From: Macrotis lagotis
Taxonomy: Eukaryota; Chordata; Mammalia; Peramelemorphia; Peramelidae
NCBI RefSeq assembly: GCF_037893015.1
Contig: NC_133660.1
Span: 158,745,092-158,809,091, forward strand
Length of the DNA: 64,000 nucleotides
Direction of reading: 5' to 3'
Shown: piece by piece, positions 1 through 12,703 of the stretch
How the letters are laid out: the number at the start of each line of letters is the position of its first letter
Position numbering within the stretch: the stretch's first letter is position 1
Notes under the pieces: generated by a model
The model's database searches: none
What the model saw: the letters and a program-made list of their open reading frames with translations, nothing else
Told to the model about the DNA's origin: nothing
Translations under genes and position numbers: made by a program

Positions 1-1266
1 GAATCAACCCCTAAATACCATAAAATATTTATTCTGGCTCCAACATTTGTAAATTGATTCTAATAACAAATGTGGAAGTTCAGATAAATTCAAACAAATG
101 TTCATTAATTGCTTTATTGTGTGTAAAAACTGTTCCAGTATTGGGGACTTAAAGTCCAAAATATACCAGTCTCTCCCCTCAAGCAACTTATATTCACTGT
201 AGAGGGGGAACTATTATCTTAGATTTTAGGGAGAGATAGATGTTGTCAAATTATCCTTGGTATAAATATCAAGCTATGTATGTGTGAATTATGGACAATC
301 TCATATCTATAATTATCATGATATGGGAGGGTTAAACAGGATTAGGATACTAAGGAGTGGAGGACACACACTATTAGGCAGGTGTTCTCTACAGATGAAA
401 AGATTTTTGACAAACAAGTAAAATTACTGATCGCAGTGCCACCCTTTAAAGTCATATTCAATGGAGAAAATATAAAATTGCAAAAGACTATTGAGAAACC
501 AAACATTATTTCAAATTCCCAGGTCTGAATGAACATTAATAACCATCTATTTCTAGCTGTAATCCATGTAATTAAAAAGGTCAGAAGTGTTAATGTCGGT
601 AAAGGTCTTTGAAAAAGAGAAGTGCTAGATGAGACCATAATTATTAATTATCATCAAAAGTCAAACTGCACACTACTGACAGTCATTACATCACTACACA
701 AAAAACAAGTCTCTCCAAAGATTCCCAAGTGTTCAGACTCACACTTCACAACCAAATAAATCCAAACGTGATATTATTAAAGACACAAAAGCAAAGAGCT
801 CATGAAACTGAATTGACATAGAAGTTATTGGTCACAACCTTTGAATAGCAATATACCCACAAGATGAAGATGAAGTATGTGATTGTAGTAAATAAATATT
901 TCATTTGATTTATTAATTATTGATTTGTTTTAAAAGTGCTGGATGATCAAGATTTGCAAAAATAATCTGGCATGTCATTGGCTTTTATTCCTCTTTCAGG
1001 CATATGGAAGTGGGGAAGAGTGGAGAAAGGTTTTTTTTCAATAAAAAGAAACAGAAACAGGATGAATCTAGTCTGAAATACTTGATGTAAATTTCTGATT
1101 AAGACAACTAATTAGAAATGACAAATTGTAGACTTAGCCATTCTTGGATTAATTTATGAGCAACATTCAAAAGATATCTATCCCCAAATATCAATTATAA
1201 AACAGGGGGCTATATTGTAATGTAAAAAATTATGGGGGGGTCTAAGTAAAAAATGGAAGTAACAGG
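1..1266. other. Unassigned AT-rich noncoding sequence
   Basis: No repeat family, splice-flanked exon or RNA gene was recognised here. The short open frames (60-98 codons, minus strand) resemble no protein I know and are of the length expected by chance in AT-rich DNA. Confidence 0.5.
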
Positions 1267-1435
1267 TATGTATATATATATATATATATAATTATATATA
1301 TTTAAATATATATGTGTACATATGTATTATGTGTATGGGCATATGTGTATTTTTGTATATATAGACATGTATCTATATATCTTCATATATATTTCTATAT
1401 ACACATAAATATATGTGTATATATAAACATTATGC
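1267..1435. repeat. TA-rich microsatellite region
   Basis: A pure (TA)n core near 1268-1290 is followed by about 140 bases of imperfect TATATG/TATACA steps. This is simple-sequence DNA with no coding potential. Confidence 0.9.
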
Positions 1436-1664
1436 TCATAATAGCATTCTAACTACTCACTTTCACTTCCTACTCCCTATCCCACATATAATCTTGTATC
1501 AGTCTTGTACCTTATTCCCTAGACACGTCTTAATTTTTTTTTTACTTTTTTCCCCCTAAATATTCATTTATAAACTAGTCCTGTGATTTCTTCAGTGAAA
1601 TTAGTGTCCCCTGATGAACTTCTTCCAGTGTAAATTGGCACATTTTCTGCCTTTGTGGGTTGAG

Positions 1665-1765
1665 AAAGTTGCCTAGGTCATTGAATGATTAGGTGACCTG
1701 TTCAGGATCATGCACCAATATATGTCAGTAGCAGGGCTTTAATTTAGGTCTTCCTTATATCTAAA
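1665..1765 (-). repeat. MIR/THER1-type CORE-SINE fragment
   Basis: Read on the minus strand this matches the tRNA/CORE part of a MIR. The plus strand shows the decayed 'aggtgacctgttcaggatca' step, then a tag equivalent to 'cagggctttaatttaggtc', corresponding to the usual GTGACTTGCCCAAGGTCACA and GGATTTGAACCCAGGTC blocks. It is strongly diverged, so old. Confidence 0.7.
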
Positions 1766-1999
1766 TATTGAATTTACATACTAAAAGTCTAGGAACCAAC
1801 AAAAAGAGAGAAGAAAATGACTCTTAAGGTTTCCCATGTATTTAATAAGCATGTTCACATATGTATATATAAGTATACCAATTAAATATACATGTTTGTA
1901 TTTATGTTAATGTATATATGTTTGTTTATGCTATAGTGTCCAACTTTAATGCCTCTCCATGACATGGAGGTGACCTTAGGTTCTTGAAAACTATACCAG

Positions 2000-2152
2000 T
2001 GAGAGCAGCTAGGTGGCACAGTGGGCACCAGCCCTGGAGTCAGGAGTACCTGAGTTCAAATATGTCCTCAGACACTTAATAATTACCTAGCTGCCTGGCC
2101 TTGGGCAAGTCACTTAACCCCATTGTCTTGCAAAAAACCTAAAAAAAAAAAA
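2000..2152 (+). mobile_element. tRNA-headed SINE (WSINE1-like) with target duplication
   Basis: A full SINE: GCAGCTAGGTGGCACAGTGG head, CCCTGGAGTCAGGAGTACCT, then ACTTAATAATTACCTAGCTG, CTTGGGCAAGTCACTTAACC and an A-rich tail. It is flanked by a 14-bp direct repeat, GAAAACTATACCAG at 1986-1999 and GAAAGCTATACCAG at 2153-2166, one mismatch apart. This is the hallmark of L1-driven retrotransposition. The family name is from memory; the structure is seen directly. Confidence 0.92.
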
Positions 2153-2166
2153 GAAAGCTATACCAG

Positions 2167-4070
2167 CAACATCTTGGTTCAGGTAGGACATATCGTGGTG
2201 GAAAGATGTCTTCAATGATATTGATAACAGATAAAATGTGTAATCCTAAAATCACAAACTATATTGTAAATAGACTGTCTACATGGTGAAGATTTGTATC
2301 TTTAAATTTTTTTATTGATCATTTGTGAATCAAATAAAACAGTATTTAGACCTGGGCAAATTAAATATATTAGCATTTTTTCAGTGATGTTGGCATCATG
2401 GCAAATAAAGAGAAGGAAGGGAGAAAAGGGATGCTAAGAATCATACTATTTTTCCTATTAGCAACAAACTTTAATTTGATAGATTATTTAAATATGAGAT
2501 TCTTGTTCATTGACCAAAAAGAGTTCATATTGTTGAAGAAGCTGAATCATACATATTTTAATATTCTTTTAAAATTAAATCAGAGGGGAAAAAAGGAATG
2601 GTAATTCAATGAAAAGCCTGCAATAAGATAATCCTTGGAAAGATGAAAAAGGTTTTGGCTGCATGGGTTTTTTTTTTTCCCAAAAGTCCAAAGGCTATGA
2701 AAACAATCACTTCATGATATACTTGGTTCTTGTGTATTGAAATACTTAATAAGGCAAAGCAGTTACGAAAAAGACCCCTATAAAATAATGGCACTTTGTG
2801 AACCAATGGCATTGCTGTAAAGCAACTGACAAAAAGATCCAATTATATCAGCTCATATTCTGATAAATGAGAAAATTTCAAATTGGGGAGAAGGATATCA
2901 GAAAACATTATTCAGAAAGATAGAAAAGTCAAAAATTGGACCATTAAACAGAAGTCATACTTTCCTTTCCAAAAAAAATGTGTGATAGGCACTGAATTGG
3001 CAAGAACCAAGTAGCCCATCTAAAAAACAAAAATAAAAGGAAATAGATCATATTTAATATCTAGTAATAAACACTGTCCATTTGGGAACTACCTTAAGTG
3101 TGTGTCTCAATTTGTATGTATATTTTTGCATGATTTTTTTCAGCTCACCAGAATAAATATCAGAAGTTATTTTATTAATGTAAATAATGATGATAAAATA
3201 ATAGAATATATATTTGAAACAACTTAATTGAGCTATTTAAGCAAAAGAAAACTGATAATTAAAAAAATGAGAAATGGACATCAGCTAGAATAATTTTCCC
3301 TAAAAAGGTTTAGCCAATGTAAATTGCCACAACCAGAAAAATAAAGGAACCCCCTAAATAGCAAACATCTGACTTATGAAATTGAGAGAGCTTGTTAACT
3401 TAAGAAACATTTGCTTATATTATAAATTTGTTTAATCTTGCAAAGGATGGTGGGCAATTATGGATATTATTGTCTTCTAAAGCTGAGAGAAAAAGTGGAA
3501 AGTAAGGGCATTTTGAAGAAAACATGGCAAGAAATCCAAATAAACAAACTCCTCGGTAAGGCAATTTTGGATAAAAATTAAAGAACAAAATGCAAAAAAA
3601 AAAATAAAAAGACAAATAACAAACCACACCCTTCCCAAAAGTGAATGTGAGAAGTCAAGGATGATTGGTTGACTAGTAATTTCAGAGTCCTGGAAAAAAA
3701 AAAACTTAGGAGGAGGAGAGTGTTACAGATAGAGGTGCAGGAAGTTGTGCTTCTTGACCTTGGAGAGCCAGTTTTTAAATTTTAAGTTTTCATAAATGCA
3801 TCTTGGAAATTGACAAATGCTACAATTTAGGGCTTCATTGCTTTGATTATTTAGACTTGAGAAAGTTCAGGTAGAAGGTTATTAATATAGATACCCTGAA
3901 ATGTGTCATGGGTACTTTTTTCACCCCTAGAAAGCCAGTTAAATATTTACTAGCAAACAACTGTTTTGGAGAAATTTCTCAGTTTCTCACTCTGTCTCTT
4001 TGTTTTTAAGACGCATATTCAGTTTTTTCAAAATAATGAATTATGTTTCATCTATACAACTCAACTGTGA
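2167..4070. other. Unassigned AT-rich noncoding sequence
   Basis: Nothing recognisable. Several homopolymer A/T runs and short chance frames (for example 2398-2604 plus and 3415-3627 minus) with no family resemblance. Some parts may be old repeats too decayed to name by eye. Confidence 0.5.
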
Positions 4071-4074
4071 TTTT

Positions 4075-6880
4075 CTTTTTAAACTTTTATTGATGTATTT
4101 ATTTTCCAATTACATACAAAGAGAGTTTACAACATATATTCTTTTGCAACCTTTTGAATTCCACATTTTTCCATCACCCTTCCTTCCATCCTTATTCCAC
4201 ATGGCAACAAACAATTTGATAGAGGTTATGCATATACATTGGCATAAGATTTTATTTTTATTAATTTGTTTATATTATATATTAAATATTACATAATATA
4301 TTAAAACAACATACAAAAATATAATTTAATGATAATGTTTAACATTAAGATTTAATTTTTATCCTTCATTTTTGAAGAAGACCATGTCATCAGGGAGTTG
4401 ATTCCATGACAATCACATGAACTGGATTTGAGTGAGAGGCTGCTGTGCTAAGTCACCAGCTTCACTTTCTCCTCCAGAGCTAGTCCTAGATGCCAGGCAA
4501 TCACGGTAAAGTGACTGGTCCAAGGTCACACAGCTAGTAAGTGTCAGAGACTGGATTTGAAGTCTTGTCCTCCTGATGCCAAGGCAAATGTTCTATCTAC
4601 TGTATCATGTAGTTTCCACATAAATATTTAGCTTATTTCCCTAAAGTCATGTTGTGAAAGGAGGGAACCAAGCGAAAGAAAGAAAAATATAAAAGAAGTT
4701 TTAAAAAGTATACATAGTATGCTTTGTTTTGCATTTGGAACTCATAGTTTCTTCTTTGGAAGAGGATGGCCTTTTCCTTAACAGGTCTCTCTGGACAGTC
4801 TTTGATCACTAAATTTCTTAGAGAAGTTTCTTCCATTATAGTTGATTATCTCACAGTCTTGCTGTTATTGTGTACAATGTTCTCCCAGTTCTACTCACTT
4901 CACTCAGCGTCAGTTCATGCAAGTCTTTTCCAGGCTTTTCTGAAGTGAGAACAGTCATGATTTCTTACAGAACAATAGTATTTCATAGAATTAATATGCC
5001 ATAGTTTGTTCAGTCATCCCCCAACTGATAGAATTTCAAAAATTTCACTAAAAAAACTATTATTAGTTGATTTTAGCTTTGCGATGCTTTTTCTTATTTC
5101 TTATCCCTCTTAATTAGAAGTATTTTTTTTGTTTTTGCTTCTTCTGAGATCAGGATAGCTACTCCTGCTTTTATTTTTACTTCAGCTGAAGCATAATATA
5201 GTCTGCTTCAGCCTTTTCCCTTTACCCTGTGAATATTTCTCTGCTTCAGATGTCTTTATTGTAAGCAATATATCGTGGGATTTGAGTTTTTAATCCACTT
5301 TGCAATCTGCTTCTGTTTTATGGAAAAATTCATTCCATTCACATTCTCAAATAAGTATGACTAATTTTGTATTTCCCTCCATCCTATCTTCCTCCTTTGG
5401 ATTTTTTTCCTCTCCTTTCCCTTTATCCCACCTCACTAACATTTTACTTCTAACTGCTGCATCTCATTCCATCCTCCCTTCTACTAGCCCTCTTCCCTTT
5501 TTTTCTACCTTTCCCCTTTTACTTTCCTTATTTTAACCATTACTTTATGTTTATCTTTACTTTCCACTTCCCGTTTATGAATTTCAACTTCTCCTTTCTT
5601 TCCCCTTTCTCATACCCCCCCCCTTCACTTTTCTGTAGAGTGATATTTTTCTAAACCTAATTGGAATTCTGTGATTCTCTCTTTCAGTCAAATATATTCA
5701 GAGTAAGATTTACTCAGTGCTCAGAGACTATTTCCATTTACCTTTTAAAACATCTCTTGAGTCTTATATTTGAAGATCAAATTATTTGTTCTGTTCTGTT
5801 CTTTTTTATCAGGTAAGTTTAAAAGTCCTTTATTTCTTTGAAAGTTCATCTTTTCCCTGAAAGAAGATGCTGAGTTTTGCATAATCTTGGTTGTATTCCA
5901 AGGCAAGAATAGCATATTACAAGCCCTCAGATCTTTTATTATTGAAGCTAAGTCCTGCATAATTCTGACTGTGACTCCCTGGCATTTAAATTACTTTTTT
6001 TGGATACTTGTAATATTTTTATCCTTCAACTGAGAATTCTGAAAGTTGGTTAAAATATTCTTTGGAGGTTTTATTTTGGAATCTCTTTTTTGGGGGGGTG
6101 ATTGATAAATTCTTTACGGACTACTTTATCTTCTTGTTCTAGGATATAAGGATAGTTTTCCATGAAAATTTCCTGCATGATGTTGGTCCAGACTCTTTTT
6201 CTGATCATTGTTTTCAGGGAGACAAATAACTTGTAATTACCTCTTCTAGATCTATTTTCCAGGTCAGTCACTTTTCCCTAAGAGGTACTTTACATTTTCT
6301 TCTCCTTTTTAAGTCTTTTTTGTTTTGTTTGATGGAATGTTGATGTTTCATAGAGTGATCCATTTGTCCACTTTTAGTTTTTAAGATTTCTTTTGTTCAC
6401 TTAACATTTTTGTTTGCTTTTCCAATTGGTAAATTTTATTTTACAACTGGTCACTTTTACTTTTTGAAACTGAGACCAGTTCCTCAATCCCTTAGAACCT
6501 TCAGATGTAAAAATTTTGTCATTGTTTTCTCCTTCTGAGTTGGTATTATTATCCTTATCAGAATATTAATTGATAATGGTTAGTCATTTTTTTTGGTCAT
6601 TTGAGCTCTTTTCCTGTGGTATAGGGTATATGCTTTTTGTGCTGGGGGGGGTGGGGTTCTGGTCCTTGGCTATCTGCTCTGTTGTTTCTGTTATTCCCAG
6701 TTTGATCCCTCTGCCAGGGTAGCCCAAAGCTTCCCCAAATTCCCAGGGCTTGAAATATTACTGAGTTGGAGTTAGTACCTTCATTGTGGCAGAGGCATGT
6801 TAGCTGAGCTGTGGCTTAAAACCTCTTGCTGGTTTCCCAGCTTCCCCACCTACATTGGGATATACTCCCCTTTATTAGGC
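4075..6880 (-). mobile_element. Old L1 LINE with both ends but no ORF2 core
   Basis: In minus-strand order: 5' UTR-like sequence (about 6880-6350), ORF1 C-terminal half (about 6350-5790), CT-rich inter-ORF linker (about 5780-5390), and the start of ORF2, whose endonuclease region gives the tag 'ctgagatcaggatagctact' on the plus strand near 5136. There follows a jump to the ORF2 C-terminus (about 5060-4640) and the 3' UTR (about 4640-4620 and 4245-4075). The ORF1 relic encodes the RRM-domain block around 'NDQKK' with YPYILEQED at 6071-6271. Most of ORF2, including the reverse transcriptase, is absent. The 3' UTR is interrupted by an AT-rich stretch and a SINE (4361-4616). The copy is heavily diverged and inactive. 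Confidence 0.75.
4361..4616 (-). mobile_element. CORE-SINE with RTE-type tail, inside the L1 3' UTR
   Basis: The plus strand runs from the RTE-like tail (TTTTTGAAGAAGACCATGTCATC, shown here in part) through TTTCTCCTCCAGAGCTAGTC to the tRNA-derived half with AAGGTCACACAGCTAGTAAG and a decayed head near 4600, so the element is on the minus strand. It interrupts the 3' UTR of the surrounding L1 and is therefore younger than it. The same design is seen at 61732-62035 on the plus strand. Confidence 0.8.
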
Positions 6881-7317
6881 ATAAATGAGAGAATATGTGT
6901 TCTTCTTGCCTATATGCTTATATATATATATATGTATATATGTATATATTATTTTCTTGCATATAATATTCATTTGTTTTCTTAAAAAACTAAATTATTT
7001 TCTTTACATGTAAATTATTTTCCATAAGATTGATGATTGTTTACATGTGTGTGTATATGTGAGAGTAACAATCAGTTATGTTTCCAAAATTAGTTAATAG
7101 CATCTAAACTGATATGCATGATCCTCACGGCCTGAAAATATCATATCATTTATAAAATGAATATGAACTAGTTGGGTTGAAAACAATGGAGCAAAGAAAA
7201 GTACAGTTTGTATTCATATCAGGAAAAAAAAATACACAGCCTTTTCCCCTAGATATACTTGTACTCCTTGACACTGCTCAACATTCACTTACACTATATA
7301 TATCTTGGAGCTTTTAT
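6881..7317. other. Unassigned sequence with a short TA microsatellite
   Basis: A (TA)n/(TATG)n tract lies at about 6917-6952. The rest shows no recognisable family or gene. Confidence 0.5.
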
Positions 7318-7410
7318 AGATAAATGACTTAATTATCAGTAAGGTCAGAGGCAGAATTTAAAGCATAGTCCTTTGATCAAAAAGCCAGTGTTCTTTACGT
7401 TAGACCAAGT
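7318..7410 (-). repeat. MIR-type SINE fragment
   Basis: The plus strand shows AAATGACTTAATTATCAGTA, GTCAGAGGCAGAATTTAAAG and AAAGCCAGTGTTCTTTACGT in MIR spacing and order, read from the minus strand. Strongly diverged. Confidence 0.7.
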
Positions 7411-8762
7411 GTTTTAAAGTGAATGGTTCTAATCTATTACCATCAAATACATAATTTTTTTACATATAAAATTACTTAATTCATACATTTTTAAGATTAA
7501 AAGGAATATTTTGGTTTTTTTTAATTATTTGCACATTCCATAATTTTTCATGGACTATATTAATTTTAAAGAGAAACAAATCTTCACTTTGTAATTGCTC
7601 ATGATTCAGGCAAGAAGGACTGAAGTTTATTCACTTATCATTGTCAAAAGAAGCAATTGTTCAGTTCAGAAAAATAAATGATAAGGTGTTTACCTACTTA
7701 AAGAAAAGGACTATTTTCTACCACTTAGGAAATACCTAAATAGTTTTTAGTGATACATGTTAGGAGGTAGAAATACTAATTCTAGTGATTTGTTATCTTA
7801 ATTGTGAGTATCATTCATGTCTCTACCTTCAGGCTGAACCTCTACTAGGGCAGCAACTTATCTTCTTCAGATAGTTACCATATATTCTTGAGCATGATAA
7901 AAGTCTTATGTTTTAAATCAATCTATAATTTATGACTTTCATTAGCCTTTCCTCCAATTACTGTTAATTAGAAGTAATAGCTAACTAAATAAAATACTTT
8001 TAACTTCATTTATTAGTAATCTTTAATATGATAAGTGGACAGAAAGAGGTACATGTCTTCAAGGTATTACATTTAGGAAGCTGAATAACATCACTTAAAT
8101 GAAGATATGTCAAGGTGATCCTTGATAGATATCCTTAATCAGACCTGGGGAAAGAGGAGAGTACTTCTACTGAAGCAATCAGATGGAAAAGAGCAAACAA
8201 CTTTTAGGACAGGAGGAATTTTTAACCCCTTTATTCCAGAATTACTCATGTGTGGTCATCTGTGGCTCCAGGAGACACTGCTGTAAAGACCCTTTCAGGT
8301 ATTTTCAGATGTCTGCATTTGTATATGTGACTTATATAAGTCCGTTTCAGGACATATATTATTATGTAATCCAGTATTATAGCAGGTAAGAGGTTCAAAG
8401 CTCTGCACATGCTACTTTAGCTGTAAAGTCAAACTCTCAGTAAGAGTCTAACTATATGTTAAAGTCCTAATTAGGTTAAAGGGAATTGGATATAACTTTG
8501 GAAAGTATGTGACTACTGTTCACACAGGGTAGATTCAAGGGGGAAACAGGAACATTGACTATGAGGGATAAAGAGAAGATGAAATTAGAAGTTAATCTCT
8601 TGAAAATAATTTTGAAGAGCATAGAGTTTTCAAAAGACAATAGTTTCCACTAACGAACTGGTGGAGTAGAGCTTGTGGTATACTATTATATCATTTGGAA
8701 AGACCATATAGTCTGTTCAAGACGATGTTGTAAAGACCTAAAATTAAAAAACACCCAGGAAA
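7411..8762. other. Unassigned AT-rich noncoding sequence
   Basis: No gene or repeat family recognised. The 68-codon plus frame at 8183-8389 has no splice flanks or recognisable motif. Confidence 0.45.
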
Positions 8763-8858
8763 GAATGTTATAGTGGATGGACTTGGAGTGTTATAGTGTT
8801 AGACTTGGAGTCAGAAGAAAATTGGGTTTAAATTCCAATCATATTAGTTGTGTGAGGA
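8763..8858 (+). repeat. MIR/MAR1-type SINE head fragment
   Basis: Shows GACTTGGAGTCAGAAGAAAA, GGGTTTAAATTCCAATCATA and a decayed TTAGTTGTGTGAGG, the standard order of the tRNA/CORE half. The 3' half is missing. Confidence 0.65.
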
Positions 8859-9629
8859 AAGAAAGTCCCATGACTTCTGGTTATAATTCTACAATCCCAT
8901 AAATTTAGAATGGCAAACATACCAAGTTCACTTATAATAAATGCAAAATAAACTCACACTGATAGATCAAATTTTAGTAACAAGAGTGGAGGCATAAAAA
9001 TTTGGTAAAGGTCAATGGTGAGATCTCTCTCATTTCCTTATTGCTCCTAGAAATTTCTATTACTATTTCACTTTTTGCTTCCATGGAACTACATTGTTTC
9101 CTTTTCTCTCAAATCTTTATTCGTCATCTCTGAAAAAATTTGCATGAAATGCTAACATCAGAGATCTCTAAAGTGAAATTCCACATGCATATATCTATAT
9201 TTATATATATGATATTCCTGAAAAGAATCCATGAATTGAAACTGATACTATGCATTGAAACACAATTGAACAACAAAAAAATTATAGTTAACTTTTGTTT
9301 TCCTACTCAAAGGTTTACATATTATAATGAAAAAATAATGACAATCTAATTATATTTAACAAAAAAATCAAAATCATCAATTATTTCAAATAGAGATGTT
9401 TAATCAGTAATTACTGATGTCCTTTTGCCTAAATGTATAATGTGCCTTGAGCTTTTTGTTAATGATTGTAATAAGGTATTACAACTATCAATACTATGCT
9501 TTTTTATATTGTGTCATTTATTCAAAATTCATGTTTTAGTAAGTACAGGCAATAATGCACTTCCTTCATTTGGAATTCTAAGTATGTGGCAGAGTGGAAG
9601 CAAATAACTGTATCTACAAGTATGTAATA
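8859..9629. other. Unassigned AT-rich noncoding sequence
   Basis: No feature recognised; chance frames at 9140-9349 and 9425-9607 only. Confidence 0.45.
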
Positions 9630-9785
9630 AACTTGAATTTAGGGTCAGAGACCAGTGTTTTTCCAGTGACCTTGGGTAAAGTACTTAATATTTTTGAATC
9701 TCAATTCCTTTATTTGAATAAAGAAAAGATTAGACTAGATAACTGCTAAAGTGTCTTCTAGTTCTAAATCTACAATTCTGGATTC
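9630..9785 (+). repeat. THER1/MIR-type CORE-SINE
   Basis: CAGTGACCTTGGGTAAAGTA is followed by ATCTCAATTCCTTTATTTGA and by the tail AGACTAGATAACTGCTAAAG and TCTAGTTCTAAATCTACAAT, typical of the marsupial MIR subtype ending in the 'ctagatgacctctaaggtc' block. Confidence 0.8.
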
Positions 9786-10201
9786 TTCTTGAGATTTCTT
9801 TGAAGCTATGACAACATTTAAAAGCAAGTAAAAAAAATAATCTAACCTTAGAGACACTTGAATTCACATATCACAAAACATTATGATAAGATTAAAACTA
9901 TAAAGCATAGTTATTCATATTTTTGTCCTTATTTTATGAAAATATTCCCTTTAATGCATTTAATAATATTATATTATTGGAAGTCAAATGTCATCCAATT
10001 ATACTAGGTCTTTACTAATCAAATTGACTTGTTTTTTTTTTTGCCATTGGACTTTAATGACTCTGAAAGAGAGTGAGGATGATGACTTTTGAAACTTAAA
10101 TCCAATTCATGAGCAAGTCAAAGCATCACCCTCATGATATCATTGGCCCACTTTGGCAAAAAATTAGCAACAACAACTGCAACTACAACATATAACAATT
10201 C

Positions 10202-10430
10202 AAGGAAGCTGCATGGTTGAGTGGATAGAGCACCAGGCCTGAAGTCAAGAAGACTTGAATTCAAATCCAACCTCAGATAATTGCAACTATATGACCATGT
10301 ATGACTCAGTTTCCTCATCTGTAAAATGAGCAGGAAAAGGAAATGACAAATCTCTCCAGTATCTTTGCCACAAATCCTTCAAATTGGGTCATGGATAGTC
10401 AGACATAACTAAAACCACTGAATGAGAACA
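10202..10430 (+). mobile_element. MAR1-type CORE-SINE with BovB/RTE-like tail
   Basis: Head AGCTGCATGGTTGAGTGGAT and CACCAGGCCTGAAGTCAAGA, CORE GAATTCAAATCCAACCTCAG, then CTCAGTTTCCTCATCTGTAA, and the tail GGAAATGACAAATCTCTCCA, TCTTTGCCACAAATCC and AGTCAGACATAACTAAAACC. The tail is the marsupial form of the BovB-like 3' end. Known of the family: it was probably mobilised by an RTE-clade LINE. Confidence 0.88.
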
Positions 10431-11329
10431 GAGATTTTATTATTATATTATTATGTAATATATAATATATTAATAAATTATACCATTACTTTTAAAGAGT
10501 TCATTATTCATCCCTCAAATTCTTTTTTTCCCTTAAATCATCATGTATATAATATTTAGAATGTGCACAATAGCTCATGTTTTTAGGATATAAATAAATA
10601 AAAATAGTTGTATTTGGTGTGAATGCCTCCTTCAAAATTTTTTTTAAAAGATACTGTTAAAACTGATTTGTTCCACATATTTTACTTCTATAATTCCTAA
10701 ATTTATAAAGGGATCCTTGCTTTTTAATTACTCATTCTGCCTTTGCCATTGCCATCAACTTTTTCTCTTCAAGAATCCTAGCTCTCTTCCTTATCTCCCA
10801 GAAAGCACTGACAAAAGTTTTTTTTAAATGTGGATGATTCCTGGGGTCTTTTCTTGCATATCTCACTTAGAAGAGGCCAAGAACCAAAGTTCCCTTTGAT
10901 AGTACTCAGATTCTTCAAGTTCATTTCTATTCCAAATATAATTGCTATGTTTTCTATCCATAGAGGGCATTATAAAAGTTTACTTTTTAATTTGATAGTT
11001 AAAGCCTTAACTTTAATTTATAATGAAAAAAATGAGTTTTCAAAAATTTTAAGGAGTTGATATATTCCATTTTATGTAGTTCTTGGGCTTATGGAAATAT
11101 TTATTGGGAAAGTTACTAAGTTAGAGATCATTTCCATAATATTTCACTTAGAGTTTTCCTAAAGAATATATAGGTGATTGGATAGCACCCATTATGGCCT
11201 GAGACTAGGAATTCTTCATCATAGTCATTGAGTTACTAATGAAAGCACTTAGGGAATATGAAGTACTTTACCTTTAAAAGATGAGCTTTATTGACTAGAT
11301 TTGAGAGTATGAGAAATACTTGTGACATA
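10431..11329. other. Unassigned AT-rich noncoding sequence
   Basis: TATAA-rich start (10440-10490); otherwise nothing recognised. The 76-codon plus frame at 10830-11060 has no supporting features. Confidence 0.45.
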
Positions 11330-11480
11330 ATGGAATCACAGCACATTAGATAGAACTGGAAGATAAATTATAGATTATCTCTCATTTACCAAAGAGAAAA
11401 TCTAAGTCCATGAAATTGTTAGTAGCTCAAGGTCACAAAGCAAACTTAAGGAAAAATTAATATTAGGACATATTGAATGA
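11330..11480 (-). repeat. THER1/MIR-type SINE
   Basis: The plus strand reads AATCACAGCACATTAGATAG, then AGTAGCTCAAGGTCACAAAG, the reverse of the MIR tail and tRNA part. Old and diverged. Confidence 0.7.
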
Positions 11481-12299
11481 GGTTGTGACCTCAAGTTCAT
11501 CACTACATTTTTCTGTATCTCAATTCCATGTTAAAATTCATGACCAGATATAAATACTTTTACAAAGTGATAGAAAAAAAATCAGATTGGAAAAAGTAAA
11601 CTAAAACAAATATAGAAAAATATGGACACCAGGGTGTAAAGTAATTAATATTTTTCAAAACAACAACAACAAAATGCAAACAGGTGTTTTTTTTTAAATC
11701 AAAAGTAATTTAAATAATTCTGGTATTAAAATGGCAGTGAATTAAAACCCTAATACTTAAAAACCCAATACTTAAAAAAACTCTTTTATTGAGTTAATAG
11801 AACAGTGAAAGTTAAAAAAACTTCACTGTTCCATTTACTTAATTGCTGATAACAGCTTTCATTTTAGCCCTTACTTTGAAATTCTTTAAGATTTTCTTTG
11901 TACATGGTCAAATTTTGCCTTTAATTGTTCAATTGCACTGGATGCTACAATATGGGTTCTCACATAGATAACATCAGCAGTAACTAGCTAATCACTTTAT
12001 GCATGTCAATTTCTAAAGATTTGCATTGTTTTGTAAATTTGTTTGTATATTAAGTCTTAAAAATGTGTGAGATTTCTTTATCTCTTGCTTTACAGAAAGT
12101 GAAACAGGAATAGTGAAAATAAATGATCAGCTTAAAAACAATAAACATGAATTTAATATTAAAAATAAAACCCTTTAATTTCTTAATAATGTACAAAGTG
12201 AATCTTAGAACAAGTCTCTCTGCTTTTATTTGTAGAAAGAATAAACCTATTGGGCACCATGCTGTAGACTTTTTGAGGATTACACACATCTACTTTGAA
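11481..12299. other. Unassigned noncoding sequence with a small inverted repeat
   Basis: No gene or family recognised. A 10-bp perfect inverted repeat, GAACAGTGAA at 11800-11809 and TTCACTGTTC at 11822-11831, encloses a 12-base A-rich loop. Confidence 0.45.
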
Positions 12300-12600
12300 G
12301 CCCTCACATGAAAGTGCTAAGTCAATACAAACCGTTATTTGAAAATAAACTCAACCTCATGATGCAGCATTGTTTCTGCAGAAAGAAGCCTGAAATCCAA
12401 TTACAGAGAGGAATATTTAGCAGGCTTCTGGCAGAGGCCTTTGACAGATGGCTCTTTGTGAAAATATCTAGCTTGTTTCATGCCGAAATATTTTTCTGCC
12501 ACAGTCAAATAAAATCACGATGGTAACAGTGAGCTATGAGTCACAGTTAAAGATTTTAAAGTCAAAGCCAGGTGGTATTTTTGTCTATATGAAAAATATG
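12300..12600. promoter_or_regulatory. Candidate conserved noncoding element
   Basis: This patch stands out from its neighbours: it has mixed composition, no homopolymers and no repeat signature over about 300 bases. It contains ATTGTTT (SOX-like), CCAATTA and GATGGTAACAGTGAGC blocks. The look is that of vertebrate conserved noncoding sequence, but conservation cannot be judged from one sequence. The 72-codon plus frame at 12308-12526 has no recognisable domain. Confidence 0.3.
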
Positions 12601-12691
12601 CATAAAACCAAAATGCCCATGCCCATTCAAAAAACCTAAAAAAAAGGAAAGAATTCTCTCTGGCAAGTGACATTTAAGAAACTGATATGGC

Positions 12692-12703
12692 TCCCTCTAC
12701 TGG
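12692..12703 (-). promoter_or_regulatory. CTCF-like core motif
   Basis: TCCCTCTACTGG on the plus strand matches 11 of 12 positions of the reverse-complemented CTCF core GCCMYCTRSTGG. A single 12-mer match has little specificity, so this is a suggestion only. It lies about 100 bases past the candidate conserved patch at 12300-12600. Confidence 0.25.

Noticed and set aside
1921-1985. TAGTGTCCAACTTTAATGCC as a reversed MAR1 BovB-like tail
   Set aside because: Only one short block fits and the following blocks do not, so it was not annotated.
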